From Senegalimassilia anaerobia JC110 (lineage in GTDB: Bacteria > Actinomycetota > Coriobacteriia > Coriobacteriales > Eggerthellaceae), in assembly GCF_000236865.1 (NCBI RefSeq), contig NZ_HE611015.1, forward strand, positions 151,983 through 215,982: DNA of 64,000 nucleotides. The letters run 5' to 3'. The notes under the pieces were generated by a model that did no database searches, had not been told where the DNA came from, and worked only from the letters and a program-made list of their open reading frames with translations. Shown here one piece after another: positions 44,173 to 52,843 of this stretch (position 1 is the stretch's first letter; each line of letters begins with the position of its first letter). Position numbers and translations under genes: made by a program.

Positions 44173-46407
44173 ATGGAAAAGATCGTCGAGTCCTTCGAGC
44201 TGTACGGCAAGACCTACCGCTTCGAAACGGGCGAGCTGGCCAAGCAGGCTACCGGCGCTGTCCTGGTCACACAGGGCGAGACCACCGTGCTCGTCACGGC
44301 CGTCATCTCCAAAGAGGAGAAGAACTACGACTTCTTCCCGCTGACCGTCGACTTCATGGAGAAGATGTACTCCGTTGGCCGCATCCCCGGCGGCTACCTC
44401 AAGCGCGAGGCGCGTCCGTCCGAGAAGGGCACGCTGACCGCCCGCATGATCGACCGCCCCATCCGCCCCGGCTTCGTCGACGGCTTCAAGCGCGAGGTGC
44501 ACATCGTTGCCACCACGCTCGTGTGCGACGGCAAGAACGCTCCCGACTGCATCTGCGTCGGCGGCGCTTCGGCAGCCCTTATGATCGGCAGCGCCCCGTT
44601 CGACGGCCCTGCGGCTTGCGTGCGCATCGCCCATAATCCCGAGACCGACGAGTTCATCGTGAACCCCACCTACGAGGAGCAGGAAACCTCCGACCTCGAG
44701 CTCACCATCGCCGGTACCGCCGATTACATCTCCATGGTCGAGGCCGGGGCCAATGAGGTTTCCGAGGATCTTATGCTGCGCGCCATGGATTTCGGCCAGC
44801 AGGCCATCGCGAAGTTCTGCGAGGCTCAGCAGCGCTTCCTCGATCGTTGCGACATCACCCCGGTCGAGTGGCCCATCCACGTCGCCGACCCGTCCATCGA
44901 TGAGCGCATCTCCCCGTTCTTCGACGAGATGTCCCAGGCTCTGAGCGATGCCGACAAGCAGGCTCGCATGGGCAAGGTCGAAGAGCTTAAGGCCCGCATC
45001 AAGGAGGAGTCCTTCAACGAGGAGGAGCTTTCCGCTTGGGGCTCCGACATCGCCGCCGCCTTGAAGGCCCTTGAGAAGAAGGCCATGCGCGCCATGGTCA
45101 TCGAGACCGGTGAGCGCGCCGACGGCCGCCGTGCCGACGAGATCCGCCCCCTGCACATCGTGCCCGGCTATCTGCCTCGCGTCCACGGCTCCGGCCTGTT
45201 CCAGCGCGGTCAGACCCAGGCGCTTTCCATCGCCACGCTCGGCATGCTCAACGAGTGGCAGCGTCTTGACACCATTGACCCGGCCGAGGGCAAGCGCTAT
45301 ATGCACCAGTACAACTTCCCGCCGTACTGCACCGGTGAAACGGGCCGTATGGGCGCTCCGAAGCGCCGCGAGGTCGGCCACGGCGCGCTCGCCGAGCGCG
45401 CCCTGCTTCCGGTGATCCCCTCCGAGGACGAGTTCCCCTACGCCATCCGCGTGGTTTCCGAGATCCTAGAGTCCAACGGCTCGTCTTCCATGGCTTCCAC
45501 CTGCGGTTCTACGCTGGCGCTGATGGATGCGGGCGTGCCCATCAAGGCCCCGGTCTCCGGCATCGCCATGGGTCTTATCAAGGAAGGCGACGACATCGTC
45601 ATCCTCTCCGACATCCAGGGCATCGAGGACTTCCTCGGCGATATGGACTTCAAGGTCTGCGGTACCGAGAAGGGCATCACCGCTTTGCAGATGGACAACA
45701 AGGCCAAGGGCCTGTCCACCGAGATCCTCGGCCGTGCGCTCAAGCAGGCCCACGAAGGCCGTGCGCACATCCTGAAGGCCATGCTCGCCGAGCTGCCCGA
45801 GCCGCGCGCAACGCTGCGCGACACCGCTCCGCGTATCGAGACCATCCATATCCCCGTCGACAAGATCCGCGACGTCATCGGCTCCGGTGGCAAGGTCGTG
45901 CGCGGCATCCAGGATGAAACCGGCGCGCAGATCGACATCCAGGAGGATGGCACCATCCACATCGCCGCCATCGAGGGCCCGGCCGGCGAAGCTGCCAAGG
46001 CCATGATCCTCGGCATCGTCAAAGAGCCCGAGGTCGGCGAGATCTTCGAGGGCGAGGTCGTCGGCATCAAGGACTTCGGCGCCTTCGTCAAGCTCACCCC
46101 CGGCAAGGACGGCCTGTTGCACATCTCCCGTGTTGCCAACGGCCGCGTCGGCTCGGTCGAGGATGTGCTGCAGCTCGGCGACACCGTCAAGGTGCAGGTC
46201 CTCGAGATCGACCCCAAGACGGGCAAGATCTCGCTCGATCGCCTAGACAAGCCGGAGGCTCCCGAAGGCAGCGCCCCCGCTCCGCGTGAGCATCGCGGTC
46301 ATGACCGTCACGAACGCCACGAGGGAGGCAAGCGTGAAGGCGGCCAGCGCGGCGTCCGCCCGGGTCGTGCCAACCGCACCCCTCGTCGCCGTCATGAGTC
46401 CCAATAA
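44173..46407 (+). CDS. pnp: Polyribonucleotide nucleotidyltransferase (PNPase)
   Basis: PNPase degrades RNA 3' to 5' using phosphate and can add tails. The 744-residue protein has two RNase PH domains (GGYLKREARPSEKGTLTARM; FPPYCTGETGRMGAPKRRE), a KH domain (VIGSGGKVVRGI) and an S1 domain (GEVVGIKDFGAFVKLTPGKD), then a basic His/Arg-rich tail. AGAAGGAAAG precedes the ATG. It lies downstream of rpsO; RNase J and RNase Y are also in this window. Confidence 0.97.
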   Translation: MEKIVESFELYGKTYRFETGELAKQATGAVLVTQGETTVLVTAVISKEEKNYDFFPLTVDFMEKMYSVGRIPGGYLKREARPSEKGTLTARMIDRPIRPGFVDGFKREVHIVATTLVCDGKNAPDCICVGGASAALMIGSAPFDGPAACVRIAHNPETDEFIVNPTYEEQETSDLELTIAGTADYISMVEAGANEVSEDLMLRAMDFGQQAIAKFCEAQQRFLDRCDITPVEWPIHVADPSIDERISPFFDEMSQALSDADKQARMGKVEELKARIKEESFNEEELSAWGSDIAAALKALEKKAMRAMVIETGERADGRRADEIRPLHIVPGYLPRVHGSGLFQRGQTQALSIATLGMLNEWQRLDTIDPAEGKRYMHQYNFPPYCTGETGRMGAPKRREVGHGALAERALLPVIPSEDEFPYAIRVVSEILESNGSSSMASTCGSTLALMDAGVPIKAPVSGIAMGLIKEGDDIVILSDIQGIEDFLGDMDFKVCGTEKGITALQMDNKAKGLSTEILGRALKQAHEGRAHILKAMLAELPEPRATLRDTAPRIETIHIPVDKIRDVIGSGGKVVRGIQDETGAQIDIQEDGTIHIAAIEGPAGEAAKAMILGIVKEPEVGEIFEGEVVGIKDFGAFVKLTPGKDGLLHISRVANGRVGSVEDVLQLGDTVKVQVLEIDPKTGKISLDRLDKPEAPEGSAPAPREHRGHDRHERHEGGKREGGQRGVRPGRANRTPRRRHESQ

Positions 46408-46428
46408 GCTGTATATAAGATAGCTAGC

Positions 46429-46458
46429 GATGGCGGCCGCCTCAGGCCGCCATCTTTT
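46429..46458 (+). terminator. Intrinsic terminator after pnp
   Basis: GATGGCGGCC (46429-46438) and GGCCGCCATC (46445-46454) form a 10-bp stem followed by TTTT, just before the dapB ribosome binding site. Confidence 0.85.
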
Positions 46459-46476
46459 CTAAGAAGGAGATCCAAC

Positions 46477-47244
46477 ATGATCAACGTTGCCGTTTCCGGT
46501 TTTGCCGGACGCATGGGTTCAGCCGTGGTCGATGCCGTCACCGCAGCCGATGACATGCAGGTGACCTGCGGAATCGACCCGCATGGCTCTTCGAAGGTGT
46601 TCGCAGTGTATGAAACGGTCGAACAAGCCGTGCATGCCGGCGGCTTCGATGTGCTCGTCGATTTCACGCAGCCTTCCGTCGTCGAGGGCAACCTGCGCGT
46701 CGCCCTTGCGGCGGGCATCGATTGCGTGGTGGGCACCACGGGTCTTGCCAACGACAAGCTCGAGGAGCTTGCCGCCCTCGCCCCCGAGGGAACGTGCCTT
46801 TTCTACGCTCCGAACTTCACCACCGGCGCCGTGCTCATGATGCAGTTCGCAAAAGCCGCCGCTCCGTTCTTCCCTGAAGCGGAAGTGCTTGAGTTCCACC
46901 ACTGCAACAAGAAGGATGCCCCCTCCGGAACCGCCGTGCGCACGGCGCAGATCATCTCCGAGGCCCGCGATGGCCGTCAAAGTGCCGCGCCTGGCAAGGA
47001 AACCGAGATCGCAGGTTGCGAGGGAGCCCGCGGCGCGTTGGTGGAAGGCGTGCCCGTGCACTCGGTCCGCTCCATGGGCTATGTGGCAAGCCAGGAAGTG
47101 GTGTTCGGCTCCATGGGCCAGACCCTTACCATCCGCCACGATTCGTGGGATCGCACTTCGTATATGCCCGGCGTGCTGCTGGGCATCCGAAGCGTCGGCG
47201 ACCGACAGGGCCTTATCGTCGGCCTTGAGAACTTCATGGAATAG
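46477..47244 (+). CDS. dapB: 4-hydroxy-tetrahydrodipicolinate reductase
   Basis: DapB reduces HTPA in the lysine and diaminopimelate pathway. The 255-residue protein has the nucleotide-binding INVAVSGFAGRMGSAV, VGTTGL, APNFTTGAV and the substrate motif EFHHCNKKDAPSGTA. AGAAGGAG precedes the ATG. A stable 11-bp hairpin (47336-47359) separates it from dapA, so the two may be transcribed separately. Confidence 0.96.
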   Translation: MINVAVSGFAGRMGSAVVDAVTAADDMQVTCGIDPHGSSKVFAVYETVEQAVHAGGFDVLVDFTQPSVVEGNLRVALAAGIDCVVGTTGLANDKLEELAALAPEGTCLFYAPNFTTGAVLMMQFAKAAAPFFPEAEVLEFHHCNKKDAPSGTAVRTAQIISEARDGRQSAAPGKETEIAGCEGARGALVEGVPVHSVRSMGYVASQEVVFGSMGQTLTIRHDSWDRTSYMPGVLLGIRSVGDRQGLIVGLENFME

Positions 47245-47335
47245 CAGTACGCAAAGCTAGCCCGTTGCCGCTTATGGCGAGAATTACCACCTTGCCGGCA
47301 ACAATTGTTTCTTGAGCGTGACAATTTAATGACTT

Positions 47336-47366
47336 CACGGCGCCCCTCGGGGTGCCGTGGCATAAT
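47336..47366 (+). promoter_or_regulatory. Hairpin and -10 element upstream of dapA
   Basis: CACGGCGCCCC (47336-47346) pairs with GGGGTGCCGTG (47349-47359), one G-T pair, directly followed by CATAAT (47361-47366), a good -10 hexamer. The hairpin may end dapB transcripts, and the -10 start dapA transcription near 47373, leaving a leader of about 60 bases. No riboswitch was recognised. Confidence 0.45.
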
Positions 47367-47435
47367 ATGGCGAAGTTGCATTATGCGATTCAGGTGCATG
47401 GTGTCGAACCGTGCTTGTACAGAAAGGTGCCAACG

Positions 47436-48326
47436 ATGGGAAATCCTCGTTTCGGCCGCATGATCCCGGCCATGGTCACGCCCATGAAGGACAATCTCGA
47501 TCTCGATCTCGATCGTGCTCAGGAGCTTGCTGACCGTTTGGTAAAGGGCGGCGCCGACTCCCTTATCATCAACGGCACCACGGGTGAATCTCCCACTGTG
47601 TTCTATCCGGACAAGATCGAGCTGTTCAAAGCCGTGGTCGCTGCAGTCGATGGCCGCATCCCGGTTATCGCCAACGTCGGCGATAACTGCACGGCGGATA
47701 CGGTCGGCTTCGCAAGCGATGTGGCAAAGCTCGGCGTCGACGGCTTCATGTGCGTGGTGCCGTACTACAACAAGCCTCCGCAAGAGGGTTTGTATCAGCA
47801 TTTCAACACCATCGCGCGTTCGGTGGAACTGCCGATCATCCTGTACAACATCCCGGGGCGTTGCGCGGTGAACATGACCGCGGAAACCTCGCTGCGTCTC
47901 GCGCATGATCTGGATAACGTGGTTGCCATCAAGGAGGCTTCCGGAAGCTTTGAACAGGTGAAAGCCATTGTGGAAGGCGCGCCTGAGGGCTTCTGCGTAT
48001 ATTCCGGTGACGATTCGGCAACCTATGACATTATGAAACTGGGTGGCGTGGGCGTCATCTCCACCATCGGAAACGTTGCTCCTGCTCGAATGAAGGAGAT
48101 CGTGGAGCTGTGCGCGGCCGGCAAGTGGGAAGAAGCCGCTGCCGCAAACGAACGCCTCATGCCCCTCATGGAAGGGCTGTTCAAGACAGCGAACCCCATC
48201 CTGGTAAAAGAAGCACTGAAATTGGCCGGTTTCCCGGTAGGCGGAGTTCGCCTGCCTCTGGTCAATGCCACTGCCGAGCAGTCCGCCGAGCTTGAGCGCA
48301 CTATGCGCGAGGTTGGCGTCCTGTAG
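47436..48326 (+). CDS. dapA: 4-hydroxy-tetrahydrodipicolinate synthase
   Basis: DapA condenses pyruvate with aspartate semialdehyde. The 296-residue TIM-barrel protein shows INGTTGESPTV, the catalytic Tyr in VVPYYNKPPQEG, ILYNIPGRCAVNM and the Schiff-base Lys in VVAIKEASGS. The ATG at 47436 follows AGAAAGGTG; the in-frame extension to 47352 covers the promoter and is rejected. dapA followed by rnj is a common actinobacterial order. Confidence 0.96.
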   Translation: MGNPRFGRMIPAMVTPMKDNLDLDLDRAQELADRLVKGGADSLIINGTTGESPTVFYPDKIELFKAVVAAVDGRIPVIANVGDNCTADTVGFASDVAKLGVDGFMCVVPYYNKPPQEGLYQHFNTIARSVELPIILYNIPGRCAVNMTAETSLRLAHDLDNVVAIKEASGSFEQVKAIVEGAPEGFCVYSGDDSATYDIMKLGGVGVISTIGNVAPARMKEIVELCAAGKWEEAAAANERLMPLMEGLFKTANPILVKEALKLAGFPVGGVRLPLVNATAEQSAELERTMREVGVL

Positions 48327-48336
48327 CCAGGATACG

Positions 48337-48370
48337 CAGCAGGGCCGCTTCAATCCATGCGGCCCTGCTG
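48337..48370 (+). terminator. Hairpin after dapA
   Basis: CAGCAGGGCCGC (48337-48348) and GCGGCCCTGCTG (48359-48370) form a 12-bp perfect stem. No T-tract follows and rnj starts 26 bases later, so it may be a processing or stabilising hairpin, not a full terminator. Confidence 0.6.
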
Positions 48371-48396
48371 TATGTTGGCAGTAAGGAAATCAATAC

Positions 48397-50244
48397 ATGG
48401 ATCAAAACGAACAGCGCTCGAAGCGCAACGGTGGTGTGCGCCCTGAGAACAGCGGCAAAAGCACGCAGACGGTCAAGCATGTCAAGCTTGACCTTGAGCG
48501 CCCTAAGCTCACGAAAGAGGGCAACGCCGATCAGGGTCGTAAGCGTCCGCGCTCTCGTAAGCGCTCCTTCGACTCCTCGAAAAAAGACCGCGGAGCAACG
48601 CTGAAGATCATCCCGCTCGGCGGCCTTGACGCCATCGGCAAGAACATGACCGTGTTCGAGTGCAAGGGCGACATGGTGCTCGACGATGCCGGCCTCATGT
48701 TTCCCGACGACAATCATCCCGGCGTGGATCTTATCCTTCCGGATTACACCTATGTGCTCCAGCACGCCGATAAGTTGCGCGGCATCGTGATCACGCACGG
48801 CCATGAGGACCATACGGGTTCCTTGCCTTATCTAATCAAGGACCTGGATCGTCAGGTGCCCATTTACGGCACGAAGATGACCTTGGGCCTGATCGAAGGC
48901 AAGTTCAAGGAGCACCGAATCAAAAACGCCAAGCTTGTGGAAATCAAACCGGGAGACAAGGTGAACCTGGGCTGCATCACGGCCGAGTTCTTCGCCGTGA
49001 ACCACTCCATCCCTGGTGCCGTGGGCGTCTTTTTCCGCAGCCCCGCAGGCAACGTGCTGCACACGGGAGACTTCAAGCTTGATCAAACCCCCATCGACGG
49101 CGTTCACACCGATTTCGGCGCTCTTGCACGCTTCGCCGAAGAGGGCGTTGACTTGATGATGTCGGATTCCACGAACGCCACCAACCCCAACTTCACGCCC
49201 AGCGAGGCGGAAGTCGGCAAGGAGCTTCAGCGCATCATCGCGCAGGCAAAGGGCCGCGTCATCATCGCGTCGTTCGCCAGCCATATCCATCGCCTGCAGC
49301 AGATCTGCGATGCCGCCGTGGCAAACGGGCGCAAGGTGGTCGTCACCGGCCGCTCCATGGTGCAGAACACCGATATCGCTCGCAAGCTGGGATATTTGAA
49401 GATCTCCGACCAGGACATCATCGATGCGTACGACCTGAAGGGCATCCCGCCTGAGCAGGTGGTCATCATGTGCACGGGTAGCCAAGGCGAGCCGCTGTCG
49501 GCATTGGCCCGTATCGCAGCAGGCGAGCATAAGACCATCGATATGGAAGCGGGAGACACCGTCATCATCTCGGCAACGCCGGTTCCCGGCAACGAAAAAG
49601 CCGTCACGAAGGTGGTCAACTCGTTGGCCAAGATCGGTGCCGATGTATACGACAAGTCTCGCGCCCGCGTGCATGTGTCCGGTCATGCATCGGCAGAGGA
49701 ACTGAAGATCATGCTGACCATCGTACAGCCCAAGGCGTTCATGCCGGTGCATGGCGAGGCCACGCATCTTCGCGCTCACGCACGTTTGGCTGAAGCCGTT
49801 GGCGTTCCTGCTGAAAACGTGTTCATCTGCGAAAACGGTGAGAGCCTGGAGCTGTCCACGAAGGGCGTCAAGCATGGCGAGTTCGTTCAGTCCGGCATCG
49901 TTTTGGTCGACGGCCTGTCGGTCGGCGATACTTCCGAGCAGGTGCTCGAAGAGCGCACGGCGCTGTCCGCTCAGGGCTTCGCTGCCATTGCGGCGGCGGT
50001 TTCCGGCCGCAAGAAGGCCGTTGCCGGCAATGTTCAGGTCGAGATGCACGGCATCACCGGCGGAGACGATGGCTATCTGGTCCAGGAGTGCGAGAAGTGC
50101 GTCAAAAACGCGTTGACCAGGGCGTTGTCAAAGGGTGCTTCGGGTAAGGAGCTCAAGAAGGCCGCCCGAGACGCTCTGCTGTCCCTGCTTTGGGAGCGCA
50201 CGAAAACCCGTCCCATGACGGTGGTGAACCTGCTGGACATCTAG
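48397..50244 (+). CDS. rnj: Ribonuclease J
   Basis: RNase J is a metallo-beta-lactamase RNase with 5' exonuclease and endonuclease activity. The 615-residue protein has a basic N-terminal extension of about 65 residues, the zinc motif HGHEDHTG (134-141), the beta-CASP domain (MSDSTNA; MCTGSQGEP; VHVSGHAS) and a C-terminal dimerisation part. The extension, rich in Lys and Arg, is longer than in B. subtilis RNase J and resembles actinobacterial forms. Confidence 0.96.
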   Translation: MDQNEQRSKRNGGVRPENSGKSTQTVKHVKLDLERPKLTKEGNADQGRKRPRSRKRSFDSSKKDRGATLKIIPLGGLDAIGKNMTVFECKGDMVLDDAGLMFPDDNHPGVDLILPDYTYVLQHADKLRGIVITHGHEDHTGSLPYLIKDLDRQVPIYGTKMTLGLIEGKFKEHRIKNAKLVEIKPGDKVNLGCITAEFFAVNHSIPGAVGVFFRSPAGNVLHTGDFKLDQTPIDGVHTDFGALARFAEEGVDLMMSDSTNATNPNFTPSEAEVGKELQRIIAQAKGRVIIASFASHIHRLQQICDAAVANGRKVVVTGRSMVQNTDIARKLGYLKISDQDIIDAYDLKGIPPEQVVIMCTGSQGEPLSALARIAAGEHKTIDMEAGDTVIISATPVPGNEKAVTKVVNSLAKIGADVYDKSRARVHVSGHASAEELKIMLTIVQPKAFMPVHGEATHLRAHARLAEAVGVPAENVFICENGESLELSTKGVKHGEFVQSGIVLVDGLSVGDTSEQVLEERTALSAQGFAAIAAAVSGRKKAVAGNVQVEMHGITGGDDGYLVQECEKCVKNALTRALSKGASGKELKKAARDALLSLLWERTKTRPMTVVNLLDI

Positions 50245-50270
50245 CATCGCCGCACACAAGAATCTGTTCA

Positions 50271-50304
50271 CGAGCACCTGCGTTGCATTGCGCGCAGGTG
50301 CTCG
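50271..50304 (+). terminator. Hairpin terminator after rnj
   Basis: CGAGCACCTGCG (50271-50282) and CGCAGGTGCTCG (50293-50304) form a 12-bp perfect stem; only CTTGCTCG follows, so the T-tract is weak. Confidence 0.6.
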
Positions 50305-50350
50305 CTTGCTCGCACAACTGCTGAAACGCTTTAGCACGAAAGGGGAGGGC

Positions 50351-52834
50351 GTGGCCCGAACTGCTTCGAACAAATCAACCTCATCTAAAAAGGCCACCGG
50401 CAAATCCAAAGCCGCAAGCCCAGCGCAGAAGCGTGCTGCCAAACAGGCGGCCCCGGCGCCTGCTAAGCCGCAGATTTTCGATGAGCGCACCAAGCGCGAT
50501 ATCACCGGCGTTGCCGTGACGCTGCTAGGTATTGTGCTGTTCGTTGCGGCCGTCGTTCCGACCGATGCGCTCATCACCTCGTTCGTGTCCCAGCTGTTGC
50601 ATCTGTGCTTGGGCATCGGCGCGTACCTCCTGCCGTTTTTCTTGGTGGCCATCGGGGCAAGTTGCCTTGTGCGCATCGACAAAGAAGGCATCCCCCTGCG
50701 AGCATCGGTGGGTTTGGCCATGCTGTTCGTCGCGGTGCTTTCCCTGTTGGCGCTGTTCACGCCTGAAACTACCCCTGATGCTACGGACAATCTTTTCTTG
50801 GCCGATCAGCTTTCCGCTCGCGGCGGCTATATCGGTGCGGGCATCGCGTGGTGCGGCCTGACGTTGTTCGGCAAGGTGATATCGGCTATCGTGCTGTTCG
50901 GCCTTGCAATCGCCGGGTTGATCGTCATCGGCTTCTCTGTATCCAGTATCGTTGACAAGTTGCGCGCGCTGGCTGCAGCTCGTGAAGAAGCAGAGGAGCG
51001 GGAGCACGGCGTGGTACCGGCACCCGCGTTCGCCAGGGTTTCCCGTCCGAAGGCGAAAGCCGTCGATGAACCCGAGCTCGCTGAGCTTGAAACCGCTAAA
51101 ACCCAAATGCTCAAGCAGCCTGCGGCTTCGAATCGCCGACATGGCAGCGCAGTCGCATCTTCCGATGATGGTGCTTCCCGCGAAGACGCAAGCAAGGCGC
51201 CTGAAACCATCACGCGTAAACTGGGCCGCCGTAAGCCTATCGAGCGCGCTGCTGCTGCTCCGGCTATGCCGAAAAAGCCCTCGAAAGCCGCTACGCCGGT
51301 TGCCACCCCGCGCCCCGAGCAGGGTTTCGAGCTTCCGCCATTCGATCTTCTTGCCACGTCCACCGATCCCGAAAAGGATCTGGCAACCGATTCGGAGCTG
51401 CAGGAAACCGGTGCTTGCCTGCAGGAAACGCTTGAAGACTTCAACATCATGGCCAAGGTGGTGGGCTGGGTTGCAGGTCCGACGGTCACCTTGTTCAAAG
51501 TAGATCTTCCGGCAGGTGTGCGCGTCAGCCGCGTTACCGCGCTTGAAGACGATATCGCGCTGGCGCTCGCCGCGCCCGGCGTGCGCATCTTCGCGCCCAT
51601 TCCCGGTACCAATTATGTCGGCATCGAGGTGCCTAATCGAACCCGCCAGACGGTATTGCTCGGCGACGTCATCAAGGATGCGGCCCCTGGTCCGTTGCAG
51701 ATCGCCATCGGCAAGGACGTCGAGGGCCACTGCATCGTTTCCGACCTCGCGAAAATGCCACATCTGCTTATCGGCGGCACCACCGGTTCGGGCAAATCTG
51801 TGTCCATCAACGCCATGATCATGTCGATCCTTATGCGGGCGACCCCGTCCGAGGTGCGCTTCATCATGATCGACCCCAAACGCGTCGAGTTCACGCCCTA
51901 CAACGGCATTCCGCACCTGTATGTTCCCGTTGTCACCGAACCCAAGGAGGCAGCAAGCGCTCTGAGCTGGGGCGTTGCGGAAATGGAACGTCGTTTGAAG
52001 GTGTTCTCGAAGGTGGGCGCGCGCAACATCGGCCAGTACAATGCCAAGGTGCAGTCGGCGCAGGCCGAAGCGAAGGCCGCGCAGGAAGCAGGGGAAGATC
52101 TACCCGAAAACGAGTTAGGCGACGAACTGCCCTATATCGTCATCATCATCGATGAGCTTGCCGACCTTATGATGAACGTCGGCAAGGAGGTGGAGTTCTC
52201 CATCAGCCGCATCGCCCAGCTGGCTCGCGCTGCCGGCATCCACTTGATCGTCGCCACCCAGCGTCCTTCGACCAACGTGGTCACGGGCCTCATCAAGGCC
52301 AACATCACCAACCGCATCGCCTTCAACGTGGCAAGCGGCATCGACAGCCGCGTCATCTTGGATACACCGGGCGCAGAAAACCTCATCGGCCTCGGCGACC
52401 TGCTCCTAAGCAAACCGGAGTATGCAAAGCCTATGCGTATCCAGGGCTGCTACGTGTCCGAAGATGAGATCAATGCGGTTGTGGAGAAGTTGCGCAGTCA
52501 GGGCGAGCCAGAGTATCATTCCGAGATCTTATCCACCAATCTAATCACGTTGGGATCATGCCCATCGGATGCCAGCGGCGGCACGTGCGCCGACGATGAT
52601 CCGCTCATCTGGGAGGCGGCCGAGTTGGTGGTGTCCAGCGGTTTGGGTTCCACGTCCAATATCCAGCGCCGCCTCAAAGTGGGATACTCCCGCGCCGGGC
52701 GTATAATGGATATGTTGGAAGATAAGGGCGTCGTCGGTCCTCCGAACGGCAGCAAGCCCAGAGAAGTGCTCGTCGATGCCATGGAGCTTGAAACGCTCAA
52801 AGCGTTCGAGCAACATGACGGCGACAATCAATAA
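50351..52834 (+). CDS. ftsK: DNA translocase FtsK/SpoIIIE
   Basis: FtsK pumps chromosome DNA at the division septum. The 827-residue protein has a basic start, four or so membrane segments between residues about 50 and 205, a charged and Ala/Pro-rich linker, and the motor: FIMIDPKRVEFTPYN, Walker A GGTTGSGKS (about 473-481), Walker B IVIIIDELADLMM. A C-terminal gamma winged-helix domain (SSGLGSTSNIQRRLKVGYSR) reads polar DNA sequences. GTG 50351 follows GGGGAGGGC. It precedes a RodZ-like gene by nine bases. Confidence 0.96.
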   Translation: MARTASNKSTSSKKATGKSKAASPAQKRAAKQAAPAPAKPQIFDERTKRDITGVAVTLLGIVLFVAAVVPTDALITSFVSQLLHLCLGIGAYLLPFFLVAIGASCLVRIDKEGIPLRASVGLAMLFVAVLSLLALFTPETTPDATDNLFLADQLSARGGYIGAGIAWCGLTLFGKVISAIVLFGLAIAGLIVIGFSVSSIVDKLRALAAAREEAEEREHGVVPAPAFARVSRPKAKAVDEPELAELETAKTQMLKQPAASNRRHGSAVASSDDGASREDASKAPETITRKLGRRKPIERAAAAPAMPKKPSKAATPVATPRPEQGFELPPFDLLATSTDPEKDLATDSELQETGACLQETLEDFNIMAKVVGWVAGPTVTLFKVDLPAGVRVSRVTALEDDIALALAAPGVRIFAPIPGTNYVGIEVPNRTRQTVLLGDVIKDAAPGPLQIAIGKDVEGHCIVSDLAKMPHLLIGGTTGSGKSVSINAMIMSILMRATPSEVRFIMIDPKRVEFTPYNGIPHLYVPVVTEPKEAASALSWGVAEMERRLKVFSKVGARNIGQYNAKVQSAQAEAKAAQEAGEDLPENELGDELPYIVIIIDELADLMMNVGKEVEFSISRIAQLARAAGIHLIVATQRPSTNVVTGLIKANITNRIAFNVASGIDSRVILDTPGAENLIGLGDLLLSKPEYAKPMRIQGCYVSEDEINAVVEKLRSQGEPEYHSEILSTNLITLGSCPSDASGGTCADDDPLIWEAAELVVSSGLGSTSNIQRRLKVGYSRAGRIMDMLEDKGVVGPPNGSKPREVLVDAMELETLKAFEQHDGDNQ

Positions 52835-52843
52835 GGAGAAGGC

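Noticed and set aside
47245-47435. Lysine riboswitch in the dapA leader
   Set aside because: The leader after the likely promoter is only about 60 bases and lacks the conserved core of a lysine riboswitch.
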